Assembly: GCA_022768745.1 (NCBI GenBank) | Contig: JALELK010000107.1 | Span: 1 to 64,000, forward strand | Reading direction: 5' to 3' | From: Lachnospiraceae bacterium | GTDB taxonomy: Bacteria > Bacillota > Clostridia > Lachnospirales > Lachnospiraceae | DNA: 64,000 bases | In this document: one piece after another, positions 9,501 through 16,933 of the stretch | Layout: each line of letters opens with the position of its first letter | Numbering within the stretch: the stretch's first letter is position 1 | Notes under the pieces: generated by a model | The model's database searches: none | The model's input: only the letters and a program-made list of their open reading frames with translations | Told to the model about the DNA's origin: nothing | Position numbers and translations under genes: made by a program

Positions 9501-10114
9501 TGGCAAAGAGAGAGGTGCCGCAGCAATTCTTCACATACCTGGCATACTATTTTGACCGGGGCGCAAATCTGAAGGAAAGCTGTAAACTGGCATATATGAA
9601 ATTTTTATCCGGAATACACCTTCTCAGTGACAGGGAGTTTAAAATTTTGGATAAGCTTTTGCAGTACTACGTGCTCAGAAACATATATTTTGGTTTTTAC
9701 CGGGATATGGATGAGAGACTGATTGTAAAATATCATCTCTATGACAAACGATTTGTTGAGTACCGGGGAACTCCGGGAGAGAGAATTACCATCACCTATC
9801 GATTTGATGACAAGGAAGAGGTCATGGAAGATATGGTGGAAATGTACGAAGGAATTTTTGTGAAACAATTTTTGATATTCTTTGGGGAGACCTTAAGTTA
9901 TGAATTATACAATGAAGAGTCAGAGGAGAAACCGGTTCTCTCGGACAAGATATCCATTTCTTCTCAGTTGCAGGAAAAGGAATACGGAAGATACGATATG
10001 CTAAATCGTATGCAAAATGAATTGATTTACAGTGAGAGAGGCAATCTGTCCCGGGATATGAAGTCCTATCAGGGATTGGATCAGGTGACAAAGACACTAT
10101 TTACAACCGTTTAA
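6578..10114 (+). CDS. Large DUF5717-type protein, function unknown
   Basis: A 1178-residue protein with no enzyme motif that I can see. It has no signal peptide or membrane span. Residues about 15-115 (LILPADTLEFVGDEG through FDVQFKAEK) and about 195-290 (WGYIEIDIDSDNDFVTVE through YEITIMATF) look like two beta-sandwich domains. From about residue 295 to past 1000 the chain is a helical TPR-like solenoid (CWYTLMKAQCYIVNRQRQEA). Another beta-rich section near 1060 (RITITYRFDDKEEVMEDMVE) follows. I recall this architecture as Pfam DUF5717, mostly Lachnospiraceae. GAGG seven bases upstream supports a TTG start; an ATG 21 bases in has no such site. It is the first of five same-strand genes with very short gaps, and a scaffold role is plausible but unproven. 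Confidence 0.75.
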   Translation: MRKRIWRMSEDKFDNQIPQLILPADTLEFVGDEGKKLQEELQFSCSEGSHIRGMVYSSNPYVRILKPQFDGTDITVPFEIRGQHYVEGDHLRGYFTIVYNGGEHRLPFDVQFKAEKLMSSVGEIASLKDFAELAKGHWSEAMKLFYSDAFAKFIRKFGVQERLLYAGYRRAIPSSANFEEFLVSAGLKEAVTFSVKEGQRNFYRLTENRKETFMISKSNWGYIEIDIDSDNDFVTVEKEHITSDFFLGSTMILNYYVHKNRMHAGKNYARITFSCKGTIYEITIMATFDREDEEYQWNYRQQKREKVLLTQTYEQYRLQRITTGEWCEKSIAILDDMLRMEPENCWYTLMKAQCYIVNRQRQEALWIIQDMKRDIKDKSGAQWAYLLYLCTLIEQEESYVDRLTKEIELIFRQHPEDVRIFWFLSFLKKEYVGDNSRRLKAMKQWIGAGHPSPFLLIEAYNILLIDPYMIHDFSEATLSILYWAARRDLLTGEMSLQIAHIVEKCNVFSNKIWFLIQEAYKVNPSDEFLSIIISYLLRNQRYQEEYLSWYRKGIERDLRIGGLYEGFMLTMPDSSTEELPQMVVRYFQYSCSLPDQKRALLYANVIVNRKKAPQVFEQYFRNIELFAIEQMKLNRMNDNLAIIYQCVLEMGIVDEDMANSLAAMVFMKKLVCIYPDIMRAIVYQEQYEMPIVVPVVEGVAFVPIVSRHFQVFLETKNGTLITNKGGYRLQNIMFPDAYMGKLKTLAPLSLTFILSDFEKKTRGDMFEIEDVNRIDTFLHSSLVSKEYIRSKYEALISFLKLHCREELLEDHFIHEVDYDTLDKNTLTFIFNLFLEKERYELVYSLLKKYDGLDVDVQLLLRMCNELIVNGNFEVDEFLLDLCAYLAEEGLATPATVVYLSGNRVGPTKWMLKLWMLAQEQEVHALDLEENILFQALYAESCMEDVMPIFESYMYRGKDKMLIEAYLNFWSHEYMLAKREVPQQFFTYLAYYFDRGANLKESCKLAYMKFLSGIHLLSDREFKILDKLLQYYVLRNIYFGFYRDMDERLIVKYHLYDKRFVEYRGTPGERITITYRFDDKEEVMEDMVEMYEGIFVKQFLIFFGETLSYELYNEESEEKPVLSDKISISSQLQEKEYGRYDMLNRMQNELIYSERGNLSRDMKSYQGLDQVTKTLFTTV

Positions 10115-10124
10115 GAGGAATACA

Positions 10125-11384
10125 ATGGAACAGGAACAAAAGGGAATCTATCTGGGTATCGATATCAATGAGCGATATACCATGATTAGTTATTATCAAC
10201 TTCATATGAGTGAACCTCAGACTCTCAGCACAGTGATGGGCAGTGAGAGTTATCAGATTCCCACTTGTTTAGGAAAAAAACGGGGAATGGGACAGTGGTT
10301 TTTTGGAAATGAGGCAAAGATTCGGGCGAAAAATAATGAGGCAGAGGAAGTGGAAGACTTACTTCAAAAAGCTTTGGATGGCGAGGAGATATTTGTTGAC
10401 CATGAGAAATATGCTGCCAGAGATTTGCTGGCAATTTTCCTGAAAAACATTCTTTCTCTGTCGGGGATTGCCTATACCAGATGGCCTATTGCAAAATTGG
10501 TGATTACCGTGGACAAAGTCAGTGTGGAGTATATGGAGTTATTTTCTGCTATGCTGACCAAATTGGGGCTTGATACAGACAAGCTTATGATGGTGGATTA
10601 CCGGGAGGCATTTTATTACTATGTGCTAAACCAAAAGCCGGAGGTTTTTTTGCATGATGTGGCTATGTTTGATTATCGGGAGTCTGATGTGATTTCCTGT
10701 ATTTTGCAGCGAAATTTAAACACCACGCCTCAGGTGGTAAATCTTACCTATGGCAATCACGGCAAGCTTTTTGATAACAAGGATGAGCAGTTCACGGAAA
10801 TCTTGAAAAAAGAGTTTGAAGGTAGAGTGGTTTCTTCCGTATTTTTGATTGGAGATGGGTTCGACGGAGATTGGACGAAACAGTCGTTGCAGTTTATGTG
10901 CCAGGGGCGAAAGGTTTTTGTGGGAAAAAATCTCTATTCCAAAGGAGCCTGCTATGCAGGTATAGTAAAAGATAAAAAGATAGACTGGCCATTTGTGTAT
11001 ATCGGAGCGAATGAGTTAAAGTTAAATCTATATTTAAAAGTTCTTGTACAGAATGAAATGCAGCTTTTTACATTATTGACTGCGGGGGAGAGCTGGTTTG
11101 AGAGCAAAGGGGAATGCGAAGTGATTTTGGACGGAAGTCCGGAACTGGAACTTTTTGTCCAGGAACCGGAGAGCCGGGAAGCCCATGTGGAAGTTCTGGA
11201 ATTGACAGACCTGCCGGAGAGGGATCGGAGAACTACGAGACTTCGTATCACCGCAGTGCCTACTTCGGATCGGGATATATCCATTACCATTCGGGATTTG
11301 GGATTCGGAGAAATAGCTCCCGGTACAAATAAAAGCTGGGAACACAGTATTACACTGGAGGAAGATAACACATGGGAGAATTGA
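10125..11384 (+). CDS. Hsp70-fold protein with degenerate ATPase motifs
   Basis: A 419-residue protein that follows the order of Hsp70/actin-fold motifs. Phosphate-1 is GIDINERYTMISYY (residues 11-24). IPTCLGKKRG and FFGNEAKIRAKN match the DnaK stretch PSVVAF...VGEAAKRQA. IAKLVITVDK matches the VITVPA strand. The adenosine-region analogue is VFLIGDGFDGDW. Phosphate-2, normally DLGGGT, reads D183-Y-R-E-S-D188, so ATP hydrolysis is doubtful. Residues about 300-415 look like a beta-sandwich comparable to the Hsp70 substrate domain. I recall a DUF5716 label for it but cannot confirm. It starts 10 bases after the large gene (RBS GAGG), and its 3' end overlaps the next gene by 13 bases. Confidence 0.65.
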   Translation: MEQEQKGIYLGIDINERYTMISYYQLHMSEPQTLSTVMGSESYQIPTCLGKKRGMGQWFFGNEAKIRAKNNEAEEVEDLLQKALDGEEIFVDHEKYAARDLLAIFLKNILSLSGIAYTRWPIAKLVITVDKVSVEYMELFSAMLTKLGLDTDKLMMVDYREAFYYYVLNQKPEVFLHDVAMFDYRESDVISCILQRNLNTTPQVVNLTYGNHGKLFDNKDEQFTEILKKEFEGRVVSSVFLIGDGFDGDWTKQSLQFMCQGRKVFVGKNLYSKGACYAGIVKDKKIDWPFVYIGANELKLNLYLKVLVQNEMQLFTLLTAGESWFESKGECEVILDGSPELELFVQEPESREAHVEVLELTDLPERDRRTTRLRITAVPTSDRDISITIRDLGFGEIAPGTNKSWEHSITLEEDNTWEN

Positions 11385-12205
11385 TTCTTTGTAAACAATC
11401 CATTGCAGCCACTCCCTTTTTCCTGGAGGATGCAGCATTAAACGTTTATTCCCTGGAAGAGTTGAGTTACTACATATCTAAAAACACATATTTATTAAAT
11501 GCAAATTTTATTTCGACAGAACTTTGTAACTGGATTGGAAGAGAACTGGGGCAGAAGGAATTGCAGACACAATTGTTGGATGCCATACGAAGCAAAGCTC
11601 CCTTACATATTTTTGTGGGATTGATTTTGACCTATGACGGATATTTGACCAACCAGGAGATTAAACAGGTGATTCAGACGGTGGCGTCTTTTGAAAACAA
11701 ATCTCCGGAGGAATGTCAGAAAATGCGGGCGGACCGATTGATGGAGAATAACAAGATTGTGGATGCCATCTACGAATACGAGCATATGCTGGATGAGGAT
11801 GAAGCAAAGAAGCTACCTCGGGAGTTTCAGGGAGATTTATGGCACAACCTTGGGGTGGCATATGCCAGATTATTTTTCTTTGATGAGGCATCCAAATGCT
11901 TTGAACAGGCCTATATGAGAAATCATAAAATGATTTCTATGCGTCTGATGCTGGCCTCTTTAAGATGCAACAAAGACGAAGAAGGTTTTCAGAATTTGGT
12001 TGACAAGTATTTTATTCCCAAGGATGCTGTGGATAATATCAAAGAGGAAGTTTCCGCCTTAAGTCGACAAAATTCTATTCGGGAGTTTGATATGCATTTG
12101 GATGAAATCATGTCGACCACCGATGGGACAGATGCATTTGATGCGGAGGCGAAAGAGACACTGGATCAGTGGAAAATGGAATATAACCGTTTATGTAAGA
12201 TATAA
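11372..12205 (+). CDS. TPR-like helical protein of the five-gene cluster
   Basis: A 277-residue soluble, mostly helical protein. One clear TPR-like pair is seen at LWHNLGVAYARLFFFDEASKCFEQAYMRN (residues about 157-185, split here only as GDLWHNLGVAYARLF and DEASKCFEQAYMRN). The N-terminal half (ELSYYISKNTYLLN, ELCNWIGRELGQ) matches nothing I know. It overlaps the end of the Hsp70-fold gene by 13 bases, which implies coupled translation and a matched ratio of the two proteins. A protein-protein adaptor in the same complex is a reasonable inference from context only. Confidence 0.6.
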   Translation: MGELILCKQSIAATPFFLEDAALNVYSLEELSYYISKNTYLLNANFISTELCNWIGRELGQKELQTQLLDAIRSKAPLHIFVGLILTYDGYLTNQEIKQVIQTVASFENKSPEECQKMRADRLMENNKIVDAIYEYEHMLDEDEAKKLPREFQGDLWHNLGVAYARLFFFDEASKCFEQAYMRNHKMISMRLMLASLRCNKDEEGFQNLVDKYFIPKDAVDNIKEEVSALSRQNSIREFDMHLDEIMSTTDGTDAFDAEAKETLDQWKMEYNRLCKI

Positions 12206-12219
12206 CATTGGAGATAAGA

Positions 12220-13398
12220 ATGCTGTTTTTTGGAAAGAGAAGAAAAAAAGAACAGAAGATTGATGAAGCCTTTGAAAAGGTGTACCAGGAGATTGAGACC
12301 ATAGAAAATTGGGATGATCCCAAAAAACTGGAACATTATATTTTGGATTCCTGCGAGCAAATTATAGGAATTACAAAGGAGATTGAAGGGGAGAGGGCAG
12401 AGTATCGCATTGTGACAGCGTATCTGACAGATATTCAGTCCTTGGAAAAACTACCTGAGGAACAGGCAAAAGAACTGAAGGAAGTAGCGGCCAACATTGT
12501 GGAGTTGAACAATGCCAGAACCAATTACCTCAATTCTTCTCACAATATCACAGAAGAACAGTTTATGTTGATGGAGCAGGAAGAGGAAGATATGCCTCTC
12601 ACTATTCGCCGAATGTTAGAACATGAGAGATATCAGGCGGCGGTAAAGAAAGATAAAAACATTTTGGAAGCCCAGAAGAGTCAGTGGGAAATTGAACGGG
12701 ATGAGATAAAAAGGGAGAGAAAACTTCTGAAAAATCTGGGAATTGCTTTGTTGATTTTGTATGGAACGTTATTGATGTTACTGTTTGTGGCAAAACAATT
12801 CTCAAATTTTGATTTAACAATTCCTTTTTTGGTTCTGCTTTTTGTGGGTGCGTTTGGAACCTTTGGTGTATATATCCGAACCAATATGCTGAAAAAGGAT
12901 ATGCGCATTGCCAGACAAAACTATAATAAATCTGTAAATCTGTTAAATGTGGTGCATATGAAGTATGCCAATGTGACGAAGTCTGTGGAATACACAAAGG
13001 AAAAGTTTGGAGTACACAGTTCTACAGAATTAAATTATGTATGGGATCAATATGTGGATGCAGTAAAGGAGAAAGAGCGTTTTCTGCGCAATAATGACGA
13101 TTTGGAATATTTTAATGGCCGTCTGATGCGTCTGTTATCAAAAATAAATTTATATGATAAAAAAATCTGGTTGAGCCAGACGAAAGCTTTGGTAGATACC
13201 GATGAAATGACGGAAATCAAACATAATCTGGTGAAGCGCAGACAGAAGATAAGAGATCACATAGAAGAAAATAAAGAAATAGTAAAAAGCGAACGAAAAG
13301 AAATTGACCGGCTGATGGCAGAGCATGAACATTATGTGCCGGAGATTGTTGAGATTATTAAATCTGTGGACAGACTTTGTTCCTTAGACGAGAAGTAG
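12220..13398 (+). CDS. Membrane-anchored coiled-coil protein of the five-gene cluster
   Basis: A 392-residue protein of unknown family. A long charged helical N-terminal part is followed by two membrane spans (GIALLILYGTLLMLLFVA and TIPFLVLLFVGAFGTFGVYI, residues about 170-214) separated by a short loop. A second long coiled coil follows (RRQKIRDHIEENKEIVKSER). Both soluble parts should be on the same, cytoplasmic, side. The frame opens with TTG at 12208, but GGAG at 12209-12212 is well placed for the ATG at 12220 (MLFFGKRRKK), which I chose; the positive start also fits an inside N-terminus. It probably anchors the cluster's proteins to the membrane (inference). Confidence 0.6.
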   Translation: MLFFGKRRKKEQKIDEAFEKVYQEIETIENWDDPKKLEHYILDSCEQIIGITKEIEGERAEYRIVTAYLTDIQSLEKLPEEQAKELKEVAANIVELNNARTNYLNSSHNITEEQFMLMEQEEEDMPLTIRRMLEHERYQAAVKKDKNILEAQKSQWEIERDEIKRERKLLKNLGIALLILYGTLLMLLFVAKQFSNFDLTIPFLVLLFVGAFGTFGVYIRTNMLKKDMRIARQNYNKSVNLLNVVHMKYANVTKSVEYTKEKFGVHSSTELNYVWDQYVDAVKEKERFLRNNDDLEYFNGRLMRLLSKINLYDKKIWLSQTKALVDTDEMTEIKHNLVKRRQKIRDHIEENKEIVKSERKEIDRLMAEHEHYVPEIVEIIKSVDRLCSLDEK

Positions 13399-13424
13399 GG
13401 CTTTTTTAGAAAAGAGGAAAATAC

Positions 13425-15659
13425 ATGGAAGTAATTCGAGTAAAAAAAGGTGAGTTGATTGCCAGACAGAGACAGCGTGTAAAAGAGTGGTACATCCTTC
13501 AGGAGGGTGTAGTCATGATAAAATATGATTTTGTGGAGAGCAAACTGGGTCCAAATTCTATTATTGGTATTTTGGAACAGGATTGGTTTCTGTGTGATTA
13601 CGTGGCGGCGACGGATGTCACCTTATTTGTATTCCCCTGTAATGGATTTTCAGATTTGAAACAGGCCTTGGCTGCAGAGCCTAAAATGCGACGTATCTTT
13701 TTGCGGACCGCTATGCTGCAGAGACACCAGCTGTTGGGAATTTATGTGGACCTTTACAACAAAGTCCGTCAATTTCAGCATTTTATTGACGGAGCTCTAA
13801 ATGACTACAGTCTTATCTGTGCAAAGAATAAGGTGGACGGAAGTATTTCCTATGAGATGGAAAAATTAAAGCCGTTGGAAATCACCCATAAAGCAGAAAT
13901 CTGGGAGATGAACAACAGCAATAGTCTCATAAAATCCTATCTGGATGAATATCTGAATGTATTGGAAAAGGATGAAAACCTATGTGTGGGAGCCATTATG
14001 GAGGCTTCTGCCCAGATGCACCGTGTTGTGCGAGGGGTGGGAGAGATGGTTTCCTATTTGAATTACAATAAAGACATTTTGATTGGCACCAAGAAGAACA
14101 ATTTGTTTCATGCCCTGTTTGACCTAGAGTTGACATTAAAGGGCAACGGAAAGGAACCAAAGGATGTTCAAAAATTGGTTGCCGGATTGTTTACCCTGGC
14201 AGAAAATCTGAATATTTACGGACAGGAACTTCTTGCTACCTGCAGAGAAGAATACGCTACCAGTGCGGCGGTGAAAGCCATGCCGGAAGTGACAGATGAC
14301 AGCGACGACCTTTCTTACATTTTAGACTATGCAGGCTATGAAGGAAAAGAAAAGGCAGAAATTTATCAGACGATTATGGCATATCAGGATGTGGCAGAGG
14401 CTGACGCCAGAGATGAAAAAGCCTATCAGTTGAGAAGAAAAATCAACGTGGTATTTTATGAGATATACGAGAAAGCTTTCTTTAAAGCAATGGAAACACC
14501 GGATAATGTGCCGGCGGTCTTAGAGATGTTTTTCGATTTCGGTTATATGGGCGAAGCCTTTTTGGGAGAGGATAAGTCCAATGATTTGTATGAACTCTCT
14601 ACCCATATGAATCTGTGTCAATCGGACAATGTATTTACTATTTATCGCTGGTTGAAGGCAGTATATCAGGGACAGAAGGAGCCGTCAAAGAATGAATTTG
14701 ATATGGACTACAATGCATACCTGATAGAACTTTACAAGCAGGGTGAAATAAAAAAAGAAGAGATTGAGACAAAGAAATCCGATATACACGCCAAGGTACA
14801 GTTTGAGATTTCCAATATGTTTAAGTCTGTCAATCGGTTGACATATGGTAACATTACGATGTTCTGCCCGATTCTAAGGGAGGCGGATTTGTTTAATACC
14901 GTTGATAAAATGCTAGTGACGGCAGAAAAGGTTCAACAGGCGCTGGATGACATTCGAAAGATTGATTATTCTGTCTTTTACCGGGAATTGACCAATCATG
15001 GTCTGGGTAAGGAAATGATGCATGAGGCACTGAACGTGGAAATTTTACCGGATGTGATTCTAATGCCGAATGCCGGTAACAGGGCTATGATGTGGCAGGA
15101 GACAGCCAGTGTGCGAAATGATACCCCCGCCAGATATATGTTACCGATTTTCACCTCAGCAGATTTAGGTGAGATGGTACTGGAGATTACAGGACGTTAT
15201 CGTTGGGAAATGTGCCGTAAGGTGCAGGGTGTCCATTGGAATGATATCAGAGATCGATCTTTGACCAGTGAGTATTATGACTATTTACAGTTTTACCGGA
15301 AAAACCGGGAACTCTCATCGGATACCAAGGAGCAGATTAAGGGGGCTTTGGTCCGGGCAAAAAATAATTTCAGAGAGGTGTTTGTCCGGGATTATCAGAA
15401 CTGGATCAAGTATGAAGCCAAGGGTGGTTTCCGTCTCAATAAATACGTGAGGGCAATTATTTTTAATTATTGTCCGTTCTCAAAGGAAATTCGAGATGAC
15501 TTAAAGAGCAATCCGATGTTTGCCGCGATGATAAGCAAACATGAGATTAATGCAAAACAAGTGGTGAAACGTTTGGATGGGGTTTACGGAAAGTACAAGC
15601 AATCCGGCGGAGAAGTCACAGCAGAAATGAAAGAAAATTATCATTTTTACCAAATGTAA
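13425..15659 (+). CDS. 744-residue protein with CRP-like cyclic-nucleotide-binding domain
   Basis: Residues 1-115 fit the double-stranded beta-helix of CRP/cNMP-binding domains: VKKGELIARQRQRVKEWYIL, EGVVMIKYDFVE, PNSIIGILEQDWFLCDYVA, TDVTLFVFPC, then a C-helix region with FLRTAMLQRHQLLGIYV. No helix-turn-helix follows, so this is not a Crp-type transcription factor. The remaining 600 residues are largely helical and unrecognised. The usual phosphate-binding GExxGE...RxA signature is not obvious, so the ligand may differ or be lost. It is the last gene of the five, with GAGG before its ATG and a strong terminator right after its stop. A regulatory input role for the cluster is inference. Confidence 0.6.
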   Translation: MEVIRVKKGELIARQRQRVKEWYILQEGVVMIKYDFVESKLGPNSIIGILEQDWFLCDYVAATDVTLFVFPCNGFSDLKQALAAEPKMRRIFLRTAMLQRHQLLGIYVDLYNKVRQFQHFIDGALNDYSLICAKNKVDGSISYEMEKLKPLEITHKAEIWEMNNSNSLIKSYLDEYLNVLEKDENLCVGAIMEASAQMHRVVRGVGEMVSYLNYNKDILIGTKKNNLFHALFDLELTLKGNGKEPKDVQKLVAGLFTLAENLNIYGQELLATCREEYATSAAVKAMPEVTDDSDDLSYILDYAGYEGKEKAEIYQTIMAYQDVAEADARDEKAYQLRRKINVVFYEIYEKAFFKAMETPDNVPAVLEMFFDFGYMGEAFLGEDKSNDLYELSTHMNLCQSDNVFTIYRWLKAVYQGQKEPSKNEFDMDYNAYLIELYKQGEIKKEEIETKKSDIHAKVQFEISNMFKSVNRLTYGNITMFCPILREADLFNTVDKMLVTAEKVQQALDDIRKIDYSVFYRELTNHGLGKEMMHEALNVEILPDVILMPNAGNRAMMWQETASVRNDTPARYMLPIFTSADLGEMVLEITGRYRWEMCRKVQGVHWNDIRDRSLTSEYYDYLQFYRKNRELSSDTKEQIKGALVRAKNNFREVFVRDYQNWIKYEAKGGFRLNKYVRAIIFNYCPFSKEIRDDLKSNPMFAAMISKHEINAKQVVKRLDGVYGKYKQSGGEVTAEMKENYHFYQM

Positions 15660-15666
15660 AAGTTAT

Positions 15667-15724
15667 CCTCCAAAGGGGCACTTCCTGCACGGAGCAGAAG
15701 TACTTCTTTGGAGGACTTTTTTAT
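15667..15724. terminator. Long hairpin terminator after the five-gene cluster
   Basis: The arms CCTCCAAAG (15667-15675) and CTTTGGAGG (15706-15714) are extended inward by an ACTTC/GAAGT pairing, and are followed by ACTTTTTTATTT. It closes the plus-strand cluster and lies exactly where the convergent cotJC ends. Confidence 0.85.
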
Positions 15725-16332
15725 TTCCTTTTCGGAAAAATATCGTATGCGGGGTTGATGGCGTAGAAATTTTTCTCGTTCAAACGGTCGGTGACAATTC
15801 GCAGGGCTTCTCCGAAGCGCTGGAAGTGTACGATTTCTCTGGCCCGCAAGAAACGGATGGGATCGATAATATCCGGATCCTTTACCAGGCGGAGAATATT
15901 GTCATAGGTGGTTCTGGCTTTTTGCTCTGCAGCCATATCCTCGTAGAGGTCTGTGATAGGGTCTCCCTTGGATTGGAAGGAAGAGGCACTGAATGGAAAG
16001 CCTGCGGCGGCCTGAGGGTAAACCCCAAGGGTGTGGTCCACAAAGTATTTGTCGTAGCCGGAAGCCTTGATTTCCTCAGGAGATAAGCCATCCGTCAATT
16101 GGTAAACCAGGGTGGAAACCATTTCAAGATGACCAAGCTCTTCAACCGCGATGTCCGTGAGTAAGCCTGCCACTTCCCGGTAGGGCATGGTGTATCGTTG
16201 GGAGAGATAGCGGAGAGATGCTCCCAGTTCTCCGTCAGGACCACCGTACTGGCTGATAATGATGGCAGCGGCGGCGGGATTCTTTTGACAGATATTAATT
16301 GGATACTGGAGTCTTTTTTCGTAATTAAACAT
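15721..16332 (-). CDS. cotJC: CotJC, manganese-catalase-like spore coat protein
   Basis: A 203-residue ferritin-fold protein of the manganese catalase family, a component of the spore coat in Bacillus and Clostridia. The metal-ligand helices are visible: TDIAVEELGHLEMV, MAAEQKARTTYDNILRL and RAREIVHFQRFGEALR. The N-terminus FNYEKRLQYPI is typical of CotJC. GGGG lies 11 bases before the ATG. It follows cotJB directly and is the last gene of a cotJABC operon that points against the preceding cluster. Whether it has catalase activity cannot be told. Confidence 0.92.
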   Translation of the reverse strand: MFNYEKRLQYPINICQKNPAAAAIIISQYGGPDGELGASLRYLSQRYTMPYREVAGLLTDIAVEELGHLEMVSTLVYQLTDGLSPEEIKASGYDKYFVDHTLGVYPQAAAGFPFSASSFQSKGDPITDLYEDMAAEQKARTTYDNILRLVKDPDIIDPIRFLRAREIVHFQRFGEALRIVTDRLNEKNFYAINPAYDIFPKRK

Positions 16333-16599
16333 TTATGAAATTCCCCTTTCCCATGGATTTCTTGAAAGTCCCCAGCACCACACGTGTTCCGGTGTAGAGG
16401 TGGACAGAGTCAAAGGCTCAAAGTTTTCGGCGTATTCCTTCATAGCTTTTTTATAGAGAGCCTGATAATGATTGAAATGGTCGATGGCATCTGCATCATA
16501 GGGGTGGGTGTCTAAGTACAAGGTCAAATCCACCATCATAAGGCTGACCATATCAATCCAGTGAAGAAGCTGTTCTTGATTTTTACTTTGTGTCAACAT
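16333..16599 (-). CDS. cotJB: CotJB spore coat protein
   Basis: An 88-residue CotJB family protein (LLHWIDMVSLMMVDLTLYLD, HPYDADAIDHFNHYQAL, WCWGLSRNPWERGIS at the end). It is needed with CotJA and CotJC for the CotJ coat complex in Bacillus; no enzymatic role is known. GGAGAATCGG precedes the ATG. Its start overlaps the end of cotJA by 7 bases and its stop abuts cotJC, so the three genes form one operon. Confidence 0.92.
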   Translation of the reverse strand: MLTQSKNQEQLLHWIDMVSLMMVDLTLYLDTHPYDADAIDHFNHYQALYKKAMKEYAENFEPLTLSTSTPEHVWCWGLSRNPWERGIS

Positions 16600-16793
16600 C
16601 CGATTCTCCTTCCCTCAAATGGTTTGTTCAGTTCAGGAAAAATGGTTCCTACCTGTAGCGCCTTGTCTGGTTCATACAGGGTGTGAAGATTTTGCCAGGG
16701 GACATAGCCCATAGCAACGGGAAAATGTCTCCAGGGATCTGCCGGACGCATTGACTGACAATCCGGTTTTACAGAAGTATCACAGTTGTTCAT
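16593..16793 (-). CDS. cotJA: CotJA spore coat associated protein
   Basis: A 66-residue CotJA family protein: PWRHFPVAMGYVPWQNLHTL followed by GTIFPELNKPF, which are the family's hallmark stretches. AAGGA lies before the ATG. It is the first gene of cotJABC. The upstream minus-strand sequence holds CATATGTT, which resembles a sigma-E -10, as expected for a mother-cell gene, but I found no convincing -35. Confidence 0.88.
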   Translation of the reverse strand: MNNCDTSVKPDCQSMRPADPWRHFPVAMGYVPWQNLHTLYEPDKALQVGTIFPELNKPFEGRRIGC

Positions 16794-16869
16794 AATAAAT
16801 CCTTAGAATGTATCTTAGTTTTAACATATGAATTTCCTTTAAATTGGTGAGAAAATCCCTTGGGATTCA

Positions 16870-16898
16870 TTGACAAAGTGTTATAATTTTTCTATGAT
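16870..16898 (+). promoter_or_regulatory. Sigma-A promoter of gltX
   Basis: A perfect TTGACA at 16870-16875, a 17-base spacer and TATGAT at 16893-16898, 35 bases upstream of the gltX start. A TATAAT at 16882 is only 6 bases from the -35 and is not the partner. Confidence 0.8.
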
Positions 16899-16933
16899 AG
16901 TTTAGGAATTTAGGTAGTTAGAAAGGAAACGAA

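Noticed and set aside
16794..16860. Sigma-E promoter for cotJABC (CATATGTT on the minus strand)
   Set aside because: No supporting -35 at the right distance; kept only as a remark in the cotJA entry.
16870..16887. TTGACA followed by TATAAT upstream of gltX
   Set aside because: The spacing is only 6 bases; TATGAT at 16893 with 17 bases is the functional partner.
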